Source: Prevotellaceae bacterium UBA4372 (GTDB lineage Bacteria > Bacteroidota > Bacteroidia > Bacteroidales > Bacteroidaceae). From it: a stretch of DNA of 28,482 nt. This document shows, piece after piece, positions 18,474 through 25,619 of this stretch. The stretch covers positions 1 to 28,482 of the forward strand of contig DGSC01000034.1 of NCBI GenBank assembly GCA_002391275.1. The letters run 5' to 3'. The notes beneath the pieces were generated by a model that made no database searches, had not been told where the DNA came from, and worked only from the letters and a program-made list of their open reading frames with translations. The translations under genes and the position numbers were made by a program. Numbering within the stretch: position 1 is the first letter of the stretch; every line of letters starts with the position of its first letter.

Positions 18474-18482
18474 GCAAAGGTA
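18474..18482 (-). promoter_or_regulatory. -7 box of topB
   Basis: The minus strand reads TACCTTTGC. It lies 22-30 nt upstream of the topB ATG at 18452, giving a short leader of roughly 15 nt and supporting that start over the upstream ATG at 18545. No clear -33 TTG is seen because the region upstream is GAAGAAT repeat. Confidence 0.6.
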
Positions 18483-18494
18483 AGTAGAATATTT

Positions 18495-18534
18495 GAAGAA
18501 TGAAGAATGAAGAATAAAGAATGAGGAATAAAAG
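18495..18534. repeat. GAAT-type microrepeat between topB and the phosphatase gene
   Basis: A run of imperfect 7-bp GAAGAAT / AATGAAG units fills this divergent intergenic gap. Related short runs occur in other gaps of the window. Confidence 0.65.
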
Positions 18535-18569
18535 TTACTTTTCATACCATAATCTTAAAATATTCTGAC

Positions 18570-18578
18570 TAACTTTGC
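18570..18578 (+). promoter_or_regulatory. -7 box of the histidine phosphatase gene
   Basis: TAACTTTGC matches TAnnTTTG and lies 32 nt before the ATG at 18610. No good -33 TTG is visible at the right distance. Confidence 0.6.
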
Positions 18579-18609
18579 ACCCACATGACACAACAAACCA
18601 CACACGTAT

Positions 18610-19914
18610 ATGAAGTTTAAAACAATCATTCTTCTGGCCATTGCCACCCTCTCAGGCGCAAGCGTGCTCGCCCAGACGTCGGCTCGCGACGAAATCAAGG
18701 CCAACCGTTTTCTCTGTGGCAGCAACCACCTCGACTACGACAACTATCCCGCAAAAGCCAAACTCACCAAGGCCCCGAAGGGCTACGAGCCTTATCTGAT
18801 GAACCACTACGGGCGCCATGGATCGCGATGGCTTTTGGGCGACGGCGAATACATGAACAGCATTCGTGCCCTGCGCAAGGCTAAGGCGCAAGACAAGCTT
18901 ACACCATTGGGGCTACAGACGCTCGACAAGCTGGAGCGCTTCTACCCTACCACCGTGAACCGTCTGGGCGATCTCACCACGGTGGGCGAACGTCAGCACC
19001 ACGGCATCGGGCGACGCCTGACGCAGCACTTCCCCGAGATATTCCGCAAGAAAGGCGTCCACATCGATGCCAAAAGCACGGTGGTCATCCGCTGCATACT
19101 CTCGATGACGGCAGAATGCGAGGAGATTGCTGCGGCCAACCCGTCGGCCGTCATTCACAACGATGTCAGCGAGGCGTTCCAGTACTACCTTAATGCGCCA
19201 TGGCCTCAGGTGCTGCGCGAACAACCGGGAACAGCGTCGAGCCTCCAACGTCAGTACCGCGACAAATGGACCCACCCGCAACGGCTCATGAGCACGCTCT
19301 TCAACGATCCGCAATGGGCTGCCGACAGCCTGCGCACCAGCGAGCTCATGCGACAGATCTTCTACATTGCCAACAACATGCAAAGCCACGACACCGACAT
19401 CGAGCTGCTTTCGCTCTTCACCGACGAGGAGCTATACGACCTCTGGCGTATCAAGAACGTCGATTGGTACCTCAGCTACGGGCACGCTCCACAGACCGAA
19501 GAAATCATGCCCTTCAGCCAAAGGGCATTGCTCAAGGACATCATCGAAGTGGCTGACACGGCCCGACAGACGCAGGCCGTCTTGCGCTTCGGGCACGAAG
19601 TGTGTGTCATGCCGCTCGCATGCCTCCTCGAACTGGGCACATGCGGAGCACGTGTGGAAAACCTCGACACGCTCGACGCCACCTGGCGCAACTACAACAT
19701 CTTCCCCATGGCTTGCAACATACAGTTCGTCTTCTACAGACCCAAGAACGGACGGAAGGGCGACATCCTCGTGAAGGCCTTGCTCAACGAGCGAGAGCAG
19801 ACCTTACCCGTGCCAACGACCCAATACCCTTACTACAAATGGGCCGACCTCAGAGACTACTACACCAAGAAGATTGCCGACTTCGAGCAGCAGTATCTGG
19901 GGAAAAATGATTGA
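18610..19914 (+). CDS. Secreted histidine-type acid phosphatase (MINPP/phytase-like superfamily)
   Basis: The 434-residue protein has a signal peptide ending near LAQ (residue 22), so it acts in the periplasm or outside. The branch-2 histidine phosphatase signature RHGSR lies at residues 69-73, preceded by LMNHYG; its His is the residue that becomes phosphorylated. The second-site motif is RFGHEVCVMP near residue 330, with His-Glu as the likely acid/base pair. The family dephosphorylates a wide range of phosphomonoesters, including inositol phosphates; the substrate here is unknown. It is divergent from topB and has its own -7 box. No obvious terminator follows, and the tRNA-His promoter lies 90 bp downstream. 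Confidence 0.88.
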   Translation: MKFKTIILLAIATLSGASVLAQTSARDEIKANRFLCGSNHLDYDNYPAKAKLTKAPKGYEPYLMNHYGRHGSRWLLGDGEYMNSIRALRKAKAQDKLTPLGLQTLDKLERFYPTTVNRLGDLTTVGERQHHGIGRRLTQHFPEIFRKKGVHIDAKSTVVIRCILSMTAECEEIAAANPSAVIHNDVSEAFQYYLNAPWPQVLREQPGTASSLQRQYRDKWTHPQRLMSTLFNDPQWAADSLRTSELMRQIFYIANNMQSHDTDIELLSLFTDEELYDLWRIKNVDWYLSYGHAPQTEEIMPFSQRALLKDIIEVADTARQTQAVLRFGHEVCVMPLACLLELGTCGARVENLDTLDATWRNYNIFPMACNIQFVFYRPKNGRKGDILVKALLNEREQTLPVPTTQYPYYKWADLRDYYTKKIADFEQQYLGKND

Positions 19915-20004
19915 GGAAGCACCTAAAAAGTCAAAAAAACATAAAAAAACAAGTTCGGAAGGCAAATTTTCCCGCTTTCGCTTTTCACTTTACAAATAAA
20001 TACA

Positions 20005-20013
20005 TACCTTTGC
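20005..20013 (+). promoter_or_regulatory. -7 box upstream of tRNA-His
   Basis: TACCTTTGC matches TAnnTTTG and lies about 88 nt before the mature tRNA 5' end. The leader between them shows no convincing ORF. Confidence 0.55.
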
Positions 20014-20100
20014 AGCCGCTAAACAAAAGCAGCAATACGCCAAGGTGCATGAAGACAAGCGCTGACAAGCGCAAGTCGAAAACCTCAGCAGCTGCAAGAT

Positions 20101-20178
20101 GGTGACTATAGTTCAGTTGGTTAGAGCGTCAGATTGTGGTTCTGAATGTCGTGGGTTCGAGTCCCACTAGTCACCCCA
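20101..20178 (+). tRNA. tRNA-His (anticodon GTG)
   Basis: The acceptor arms GTGACTA (20102-20108) and TAGTCAC (20168-20174) pair fully. The anticodon arm is TCAGA-TTGTGGT-TCTGA, giving anticodon GTG. The T-arm is GTGGG-TTCGAGT-CCCAC. The extra 5' G typical of tRNA-His is encoded at 20101 opposite C at 20175, and the 3' CCA is encoded at 20176-20178. A terminator follows 25 nt later. Confidence 0.97.
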
Positions 20179-20203
20179 GAAAAGCGCATTCCGCTCATTT
20201 ACT

Positions 20204-20236
20204 AAGCCTGTAAGCTCCCAGCTTGCAGGCTTTTTT
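20204..20236 (+). terminator. Rho-independent terminator of tRNA-His
   Basis: AAGCCTGTAAGCT (20204-20216) pairs with AGCTTGCAGGCTT (20220-20232), with one G:U pair and a CCC loop. A T-run follows. Confidence 0.9.
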
Positions 20237-20316
20237 CGTTTAGGAACTTCTGCATCACAGTCTGCTGCAAGGCTCACATCCCAGAGGCGCGCCCACCACC
20301 CTGCCAAGGTAAATCC

Positions 20317-20461
20317 GTCAACGCGCCTAAGAGAATTGCTCGATGCACCTAAGAGAATTGGCCGATGCGCCTAAGAGAATTGCCAGATGCACCTAAGAGA
20401 ATTAGTCAACACGCCTAAGAGATGTGTTCAATGTGCCTAAGTGTTTTGGGAAACACACCTT
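20317..20461. repeat. Array of six to seven 22-bp imperfect direct repeats upstream of the AlbA_2 gene
   Basis: Units start at 20317, 20339, 20361, 20383, 20405 and 20427, each exactly 22 bp, with a partial seventh from 20449. Each has a variable 8-base part followed by the core RCCTAAGAGAATTG. The first four cores are near identical; the fifth and sixth decay at their 3' ends (GCCTAAGAGATGTG, GCCTAAGTGTTTTG). The base before CCTAAG alternates G, A, G, A in the first four units. A 22-bp period is about two helical turns and is not a multiple of three, so it is not a coding repeat. The array ends about 40-50 bp upstream of the AlbA_2 promoter. The sequence between the terminator and the array (20237-20316) shows nothing I can name. 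Confidence 0.9.
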
Positions 20462-20500
20462 GCCGCATAAAGAACACTGCGCAACAAAAAGCACAAAACA

Positions 20501-20533
20501 TTGGGCAAAGAAACGCTTTTTTCGTAACTTTGC
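20501..20533 (+). promoter_or_regulatory. Full -33/-7 promoter abutting the AlbA_2 start codon
   Basis: TTG at 20501-20503, then 21 nt, then TAACTTTGC at 20525-20533. The ATG begins only 3 nt later at 20537, so transcription should begin at or next to the start codon. This predicts a leaderless or near-leaderless mRNA. Confidence 0.75.
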
Positions 20534-20536
20534 CGC

Positions 20537-21253
20537 ATGAAATCGCAAGCCTCACTTCTTCAAGGACTCATCAAACAGGGCGAGCACCAGCAGCAGGACT
20601 TCAAATTCAAGATTGACGACGCTCCGAAGTTGGCCCGCTCCGTTTCGGCCTTCGCCAACACTGATGGCGGGCGCCTGCTCATCGGCGTGCGCGACGATGG
20701 CAGCATCCATGGCGTCCGTTCCGAGGAGGAAATATTCATGATGCACGCCGCAGCCTACAAATATTGCACGCCCGCGCCCACCATCAAGTTCGAGACTTTG
20801 CATGTGCCTACGTCCCCTATGGGCGGCAAGCTACGCACCGTGGTCATCTGCACCGTGGAACCCAGCGCAATGCGGCCTGTGTTTGCGCTCGAAGAAACCG
20901 GCACTGGCAGCGCGACGGAGGACGGCAACCCACAGCATCACCAGCGGCAACGAACGGCCTTCATCCGCGTGGCCGACGAAAACATCGTGGCATCGCCCAT
21001 CCATCTGGCCATCTGGAGGCAGCAACAACGGCTGCAGGGTGAGGCGTACGCCGATACACCCGAGGAACGCGCCCTGCTCAATGCCATCGAAACGCATGCC
21101 GAAGGATTGACCCTCAACCAGCTCCTGCGAACGGTTTCGCCTTCGAGCATGAGGCGGCAGGCTGCCATAGAGACGCTCGCACGCTTCGTGCGCTTCAATC
21201 TGGCTCAGCTCATAAGGCTCAACAACACATGGGTGATCTGCCCTTCGACATAG
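20537..21253 (+). CDS. AlbA_2 (Schlafen-type) putative nucleic-acid/ATP-binding protein
   Basis: The 238-residue protein has an N-terminal AlbA_2 domain with the hallmark FANTDGGRLLIGVRDDG (residues 39-55), preceded by the QQQDFKFK run that stands for the usual E-x-EFK. This domain occurs in Schlafen-like and transcription-regulator-like proteins; a precise role is not established. The C-terminal ~70 residues are helical (EERALLNAIETHAEGLTLNQ...) and look like a winged-helix remnant. It is shorter than AlbA_2 regulators that carry an additional ATPase-like domain. A 22-bp repeat array precedes it and a strong promoter abuts the ATG. Regulation through those repeats, possibly by the protein itself, is only a hypothesis. 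Confidence 0.8.
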   Translation: MKSQASLLQGLIKQGEHQQQDFKFKIDDAPKLARSVSAFANTDGGRLLIGVRDDGSIHGVRSEEEIFMMHAAAYKYCTPAPTIKFETLHVPTSPMGGKLRTVVICTVEPSAMRPVFALEETGTGSATEDGNPQHHQRQRTAFIRVADENIVASPIHLAIWRQQQRLQGEAYADTPEERALLNAIETHAEGLTLNQLLRTVSPSSMRRQAAIETLARFVRFNLAQLIRLNNTWVICPST

Positions 21254-21352
21254 CGATTACCGGCAAGGCATAAAGCCAACTTCACCACGGATTAATAGCT
21301 ATCGCCCTGCAAAACTGATTCACACGAATTGACCCAACGGCTGAATTTGGGC

Positions 21353-21396
21353 AAACAAAAAAGGGAATGTGCCGACCATGGTCAGCACATTCCCTT
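21353..21396 (-). terminator. Terminator of the six-gene exported cluster, between convergent genes
   Basis: AAGGGAATGTGC (21361-21372) is perfectly complementary to GCACATTCCCTT (21385-21396). The loop contains the palindrome GACCATGGTC. On the minus strand the stem is followed by TTTTTTGTTTGC, so it fits the leftward operon ending at 21430. It may also stop the rightward AlbA_2 transcript. Confidence 0.88.
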
Positions 21397-21429
21397 GAAT
21401 ATTGCAAGCCTCATCGAGGCTACGAACGA

Positions 21430-22371
21430 CTACCAGAGATAAACCTTAGTGATAGTTTTCGGCTGATTGCGTGCATAGGCAACAGCCACGGCCTTGGAGG
21501 CTTCGATGACAGCCTTACGCTCGTCATGCTGGTAGGCAAGCTCCTTCTCCATGAAGCGACGCTCCCATGCATCAAGCGATTCAACCTTCGAGGTGATCTG
21601 GCCTACAAACGACTTTGCAGCGGCCGATGAAGAACATGAAGGCGGCATGTCGGCAAGGATATTAGCCACCTCAGCAGCACCCGCAGCATTGGGGCTGGCA
21701 GCCCAAGCAGCACGGGCACGAGCCAGCACTTGCTCGCCGAAGAGATCCATCTGCTGCTTGTAGTACTGATGAACCAGCGGTGCTACGCGGCTGGCATAAG
21801 AAGGACATTCCTCGGGAATCTCTGCTAAGATGTACAGCGCCTCATCGAAGCTACGCATCTTGGCGGCGTTCTGAGCCTTCTGGATGATAGAGCCCATATT
21901 GGCCTCGTAATAGGCAAACACCTTGCCTTTGGCATCCTCACAGAAGTTAGAGAAATCGGGATTGTTGAGGTTCAACGCGGAAATTCCCTTTGCGATGGCA
22001 TTCGATTTGTTGGTGCCACGTCCCTTGACATCGCGGGTGTAGGTAGCAAAAACCTTACCGCTATAAGCGTCCTGAAGCGAAATCACCAGGTCGAAATCTA
22101 CATTGCAGTAGACGGGAATGGTCGTTGTGGTCTGCTCGTCGTTGATGCTAACGCTGGGCACCATGGCAAAGCGCGAGTAGCCTGGATTGGAACTGATACC
22201 GTACTGGGTAAGCGCTCGCTGTAGCTTCGACTTCACTTGCGTGTCGAGCTTCTCGGGCACCTGATAGTCGCAGACCAGATGTGCTGGAGCCACGTTCAAT
22301 TCCTGAGCCAAAGCGTTGCTCAAGGGAGCTGCCGAAAGGAGCAATGCCCCTATGATAAACAGTTTTTTCAT
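21430..22371 (-). CDS. Exported protein of unknown function (cluster gene 6)
   Basis: The 313-residue product begins with a signal peptide ending near NALA/Q (residue 22). Residues ~30-140 look like a mixed alpha/beta domain with a strand-rich VYCNVDFDLVISLQDAYSGK and a GRGTNKSNAIAKGI turn-helix. Residues ~140-310 are helical with TPR-like character (MRSFDEALYILAEIPEECP). From memory, similar proteins with a KGxGTN...AI pattern and a following helical half are common hypotheticals in Bacteroidetes. The first domain is reminiscent of TolB/CsgG/LpoB-type periplasmic domains, which is a guess. It is the last gene of the cluster, 33 bp after the DUF6175-like gene and 34 bp before the terminator stem. 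Confidence 0.8.
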   Translation of the reverse strand: MKKLFIIGALLLSAAPLSNALAQELNVAPAHLVCDYQVPEKLDTQVKSKLQRALTQYGISSNPGYSRFAMVPSVSINDEQTTTTIPVYCNVDFDLVISLQDAYSGKVFATYTRDVKGRGTNKSNAIAKGISALNLNNPDFSNFCEDAKGKVFAYYEANMGSIIQKAQNAAKMRSFDEALYILAEIPEECPSYASRVAPLVHQYYKQQMDLFGEQVLARARAAWAASPNAAGAAEVANILADMPPSCSSSAAAKSFVGQITSKVESLDAWERRFMEKELAYQHDERKAVIEASKAVAVAYARNQPKTITKVYLW

Positions 22372-22404
22372 TGTGATAATCTTTTTTAGTTCTGTGGACT
22401 AAAA

Positions 22405-23280
22405 TCATTCGATGGACAGGTAAGCGTCGCCCAAGGTGCCGCCGCCAGAGCCACTGTTGGCAGCGCTTGAACTCTGCTTTACCACGAGGCCCTTGGCTTC
22501 AAGAGCCTTGCGGAGACCTGAATAGAAATTGCGAGCGTCAAGTGCGCGGCCGTTGGCGCCATAGAGAGGCATCATAGCCTGCGACACCTGAATGCTGCTT
22601 TCGTCTACATTGTCTGTAGAGAATGCACCGTTGACGCAGTTGTTCGACAGCCAATCCTCTACGTCGTCGATGATATCGTTGAGGTCTACCCCACCCTGCG
22701 ACTCGATGGTCAGGCGTGATTCGTGGCCCACATCAGCCAAGCCCGTGAAGTAAGTGTCGATATCGCTTGCGAACTTGTCGATATGACTGAGGACAGCCTC
22801 TTGAAGCAGGTTAACCTTTGACTCGCCGATGGCGGGTTTGCTTGGGCCGCTGGCTGCACCTATCTGCTTTGAGCTATAGGCATCAAGAGCTGTGAGCTCA
22901 AAGTAGAGTTCTTCACGAGGGCCGCTCTTATTAATCTTGTAGTTGAGCTCCAGACGAATGTCGACGGGAATAACGATGTTCTTGCCCTGAGCACGACGCA
23001 ACTCGGCCTCAAGCATGGTGAGGGGGAAACCACGGTCGGAGAACATCTCCGCTATCTTAGCAATGCAAGCCTTGAAGTCGGTATCGAGGAAAGCAGTCTT
23101 ATAGTTCTGGACATAGTTCACCTCGCCCATATCGTCTGTTGTGCCGAGAAGGCCCATCTGATTCAAGAGTGCATCGGACGGAACCACTACAAGGCGAGGC
23201 TTCTTAGCCTGACCAAAAGCCTCTACGCAGAAGAGCGAGAAGAGGCAAAGCAGAAGTGTAGAAAAACTTTTTAGTCTCAT
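22405..23280 (-). CDS. Exported DUF6175-like protein (cluster gene 5)
   Basis: The 291-residue protein has a signal peptide ending near AFG/Q (residue 24). Motifs I associate with DUF6175 are AKKPRLVVVPSDALLNQ at the start of the mature protein, FSDRGFPLTMLEAELRR, a strand-rich LELNYKINKSGPREELYFEL, LTALDAYSSKQIG and EAVLSHIDKFASDI. The recurring pattern of a metal-free alpha/beta fold with a D-A-Y-S-x-K turn is also seen in the 313-residue neighbour (DAYSGK), so the two may be distantly related. The C-terminal half (from about 190) is helical and ends in a Gly/Ser-rich linker (SANSGSGGGTLG). Function unknown; the family call rests on memory of the family, not a search. Confidence 0.7.
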   Translation of the reverse strand: MRLKSFSTLLLCLFSLFCVEAFGQAKKPRLVVVPSDALLNQMGLLGTTDDMGEVNYVQNYKTAFLDTDFKACIAKIAEMFSDRGFPLTMLEAELRRAQGKNIVIPVDIRLELNYKINKSGPREELYFELTALDAYSSKQIGAASGPSKPAIGESKVNLLQEAVLSHIDKFASDIDTYFTGLADVGHESRLTIESQGGVDLNDIIDDVEDWLSNNCVNGAFSTDNVDESSIQVSQAMMPLYGANGRALDARNFYSGLRKALEAKGLVVKQSSSAANSGSGGGTLGDAYLSIE

Positions 23281-23329
23281 TGTCGTTTCTATTTATATGT
23301 ACTAACGTAACGTTTTTAAAGGGCGGAAC

Positions 23330-23821
23330 TTAGAAAATGCTGCCGAATTTCTTGATGATACCTTCACTCTCGAGATACTTGCGCAAGTCGGCCTTGTTCA
23401 CCGAGACGATGATACCGATCTTGTAGAGCTTGCCTACCTTGAGACGGTCATCTGGCGAAGCAGTGCCGTCGGACGAGAGGCTGACATAACGCTGGTATAC
23501 GCCATTCTCGAAGAAGTTCTCGAAGAAATCCTCATGAGCAGCCTTCTCTTCGGGCTTCACGAGAGCGGGTTGGGCAGCAACGCCATTGCCACCGGCAACA
23601 CCTTTGAAGAGGACGCCGTGAACGGCATTTTCCTTTACCAGCTCAAGAGCGGCTTTCTCATTCTTGGCATAAGAGAACACCTTGATGAGGGTGGAGCCCT
23701 GAGAGCCTACACCCACGGGCATGATCTCGTACCTATACTCCTTCTTTTCCTTCTTGCCGGCAGAGATAGTGCACACGCCGACAAACATCATAAGGAAACT
23801 TAATAGCAATACTTTTTTCAT
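23330..23821 (-). CDS. Small exported protein, paralog of cluster gene 2 (cluster gene 4)
   Basis: The 163-residue protein has a signal peptide ending near ISA/G (residue 21) and a basic Lys-rich start of the mature part. It is clearly related to the 159-residue protein at 25620-26099. Shared positions include a G-S run at 42-43, the helix with NAV at residues 65-67 followed by VLFKGVAGG, P-x-LV near 85-88, a FF pair before a G-x-Y, YVSL near 112-115, and the end pattern LRKYLESEGI. The strand plus AxxLxxxNAV helix recalls the LPP20/FlgT-N type of periplasmic domain, which is inference. It is separated from the upstream gene by 93 bp carrying a stem-loop. Confidence 0.8.
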   Translation of the reverse strand: MKKVLLLSFLMMFVGVCTISAGKKEKKEYRYEIMPVGVGSQGSTLIKVFSYAKNEKAALELVKENAVHGVLFKGVAGGNGVAAQPALVKPEEKAAHEDFFENFFENGVYQRYVSLSSDGTASPDDRLKVGKLYKIGIIVSVNKADLRKYLESEGIIKKFGSIF

Positions 23822-23850
23822 AATTTTAGATATTTAGTTTTTTAGACTGG

Positions 23851-23886
23851 CCAACTCCCAAGAGCAGATTTACCCTTGAGAGCTGG
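23851..23886 (-). promoter_or_regulatory. Intra-operon stem-loop between cluster genes 3 and 4
   Basis: On the minus strand CCAGCTCTCAAG (23886-23875) pairs over 12 positions (two G:U) with CTTGGGAGTTGG (23862-23851) around a 12-nt loop. No U-tract follows, so it is more likely an RNA-processing or stability element than a terminator. It sits in the widest gap of the cluster. Confidence 0.5.
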
Positions 23887-23914
23887 ACACAGGAAATAGG
23901 GTTAATTCAATTCT

Positions 23915-25549
23915 TTAGAAACCTACACGCACACCGGCACCGAAGCGGATTGACATGGGGTCACGGGCTTCTGACCAGCCCTTTTGTTGAGCCTTGAGAT
24001 CGCGCATAAACTTAAACTCCTTACCCATGATATTGAGCGTATAACCAGCCTCAGCATAAAGCTGGATGTTACGAGTCACGTAGTAGCCTGCGCGAACGGC
24101 ACCTTCGAGATAGTATGAATCAATTGACATCTTATCCGGATCATAAGTGGCGGTCTGGCCGGAGATATTCAGCTTCTTAGCACCTACGGGCCACAGCACA
24201 CCGGCACCGATGACAGGCGTGAAGGCAAAGCTGCGAGCGAAATTGAATTCCTTGCCTACATACAGGCCAAGTTTAAGAACGGGAATGGAACCTTGTTTAC
24301 CTTCCTTATCGGTCCAACCATAAACTTGCATGATGCCACCCTTTTCATCGTTGGCCACACCAAACTTGAGACCAGCATACATACCTGTAACGCCAAAGTA
24401 CTGACCGATACGATAGTCAACAGAGAGGCTGATATCGGCAAGGGTATAGGCTGCACCGACCGTGATGCCGAAGTCGGGGTTCTCAACGATGGTCATGCCT
24501 TCCTTCACGCGGCGGCCCTTGATATAATAGAAGCTGGTGAGATCTTCCTGAGCACCTGTGGCAACAGCGTAGTTGTCGGCGATGTGATTGGTGGCACGGA
24601 GCGTAGCAATACGCTTAGCATACTTGTTGCCATCCTTGTCCAGACGGTTCTCCATAGCCACATAGCGCTTGTCGCAACGAACGCCTTCCTTCAGACCCAT
24701 CTTGGCACGAACGGGATTTGTCTCTACGACAGGGCTCTTGGCCTGGAAGTCGGACACCTTGCGAAGGATGGTGAACAATTTCTCGTCGTCTTCATCGTCG
24801 TAAGAATCGGCCTCGGTGTGAACACCAGACTTGGCATTCGTGATGAACGACAGGGGGAAGTCGCAGAGGTCAATACCATTTTCCTTGTCGAAGAAGTTGG
24901 AGTAGAAATTATTACGAACCTCTTCGTTGAAGTTCATCTTATAGACATAAGGTACTACATCAACATAGGTGGGATATTTACCTTTGCTATCGGGCTTGCT
25001 GTTGGCCGTTTTGTCATCTTTAATAAGATAGAAGATAACATACGAACGGTCAATCAGATTCTCGCCAAGCTCCGACATGAGGCTCTGACGGGCGCTGGCA
25101 TTGCTGCGGAGCACATCGTTGTCGGTGGCTGCAAAAGCGCCACGCTCAAAGAGGCGGTCTACCGTGTAGCCTCCATCCTTAAACTCGGGGAAGTAGTTCT
25201 TCATCACCTGGCTACCGATCTTCTTCTCGGCAATCACTTTTTCTGCAAAAGCCTTGACGACACTGTCGCGCTCAGCTTTGTTGGTAGGCGTTGAACCGAC
25301 GTTGTAAACAAAGTCCTGAATCCTGTTCTTATCAAACTTCTGGTTTCCCTCGTCAACCTCTTGGATAGCTTTCACAGCCGTTTGGGCATTCGCGGAACCA
25401 TCGACAAGATAGATACGCGTGAGCGACGGACGAAGGTACTGGCGCGTTAAAGCCGTTGCGCGCGTTGACAGCAGATTAACTTCTTCCTGAGCAAAAGCAG
25501 AACCCGCCATAGCTAAAAGCAGGCCGCAAGCAACAAGTAGTTTTTTCAT
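23915..25549 (-). CDS. Exported protein with C-terminal outer-membrane beta-barrel (cluster gene 3)
   Basis: The largest product of the cluster has 544 residues. A signal peptide ends at AFA/Q (residue 20). Residues ~22-340 form a mainly alpha/beta domain without a recognised motif; it contains an acidic patch SYDDEDDEKLF and a lone Cys in IDLCDFPLSF. From about residue 360 the text alternates as a transmembrane beta-barrel does (ITVGAAYTLADISLSVDYRIG, YYLEGAVRAGYYVTRNIQLYAEAGYTL) and ends in Phe (FGAGVRVGF), a typical outer-membrane insertion signal. The large N-terminal domain would therefore sit in the periplasm. Function unknown. Confidence 0.82.
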   Translation of the reverse strand: MKKLLVACGLLLAMAGSAFAQEEVNLLSTRATALTRQYLRPSLTRIYLVDGSANAQTAVKAIQEVDEGNQKFDKNRIQDFVYNVGSTPTNKAERDSVVKAFAEKVIAEKKIGSQVMKNYFPEFKDGGYTVDRLFERGAFAATDNDVLRSNASARQSLMSELGENLIDRSYVIFYLIKDDKTANSKPDSKGKYPTYVDVVPYVYKMNFNEEVRNNFYSNFFDKENGIDLCDFPLSFITNAKSGVHTEADSYDDEDDEKLFTILRKVSDFQAKSPVVETNPVRAKMGLKEGVRCDKRYVAMENRLDKDGNKYAKRIATLRATNHIADNYAVATGAQEDLTSFYYIKGRRVKEGMTIVENPDFGITVGAAYTLADISLSVDYRIGQYFGVTGMYAGLKFGVANDEKGGIMQVYGWTDKEGKQGSIPVLKLGLYVGKEFNFARSFAFTPVIGAGVLWPVGAKKLNISGQTATYDPDKMSIDSYYLEGAVRAGYYVTRNIQLYAEAGYTLNIMGKEFKFMRDLKAQQKGWSEARDPMSIRFGAGVRVGF

Positions 25550-25619
25550 ACGTTTTGATTTAATTGATTTGAGTTAGTAAAAATTAATAGTTTTGTCAGC
25601 AAGGTGACTGATGCGCTCA

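Noticed and set aside
17091..18503. Long plus-strand ORF (470 codons) opposite topB
   Set aside because: Antisense shadow of topB; high GC third positions keep stops rare. No family signature.
18453..18545. Upstream ATG for topB
   Set aside because: The extra residues are translated from GAAT microrepeat and would include the -7 box; the family starts at MIVCIAEKPS.
19911..20105. Small ORF between the phosphatase gene and tRNA-His
   Set aside because: It spans the tRNA promoter and leader and runs into the mature tRNA; composition is not protein-like.
20317..20461. CRISPR array
   Set aside because: The conserved part is only ~14 bp and the variable part 8 bp, far below CRISPR repeat and spacer sizes; cores decay gradually and no cas gene is present.
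20422..20616. Small ORF across the repeat array and AlbA_2 start
   Set aside because: It overlaps the promoter and the AlbA_2 coding start in another frame, with no conserved features.
24293..25294. Plus-strand ORF (333 codons) opposite the 544-residue barrel gene
   Set aside because: The minus-strand frame has a signal peptide and barrel signature; the plus frame does not.
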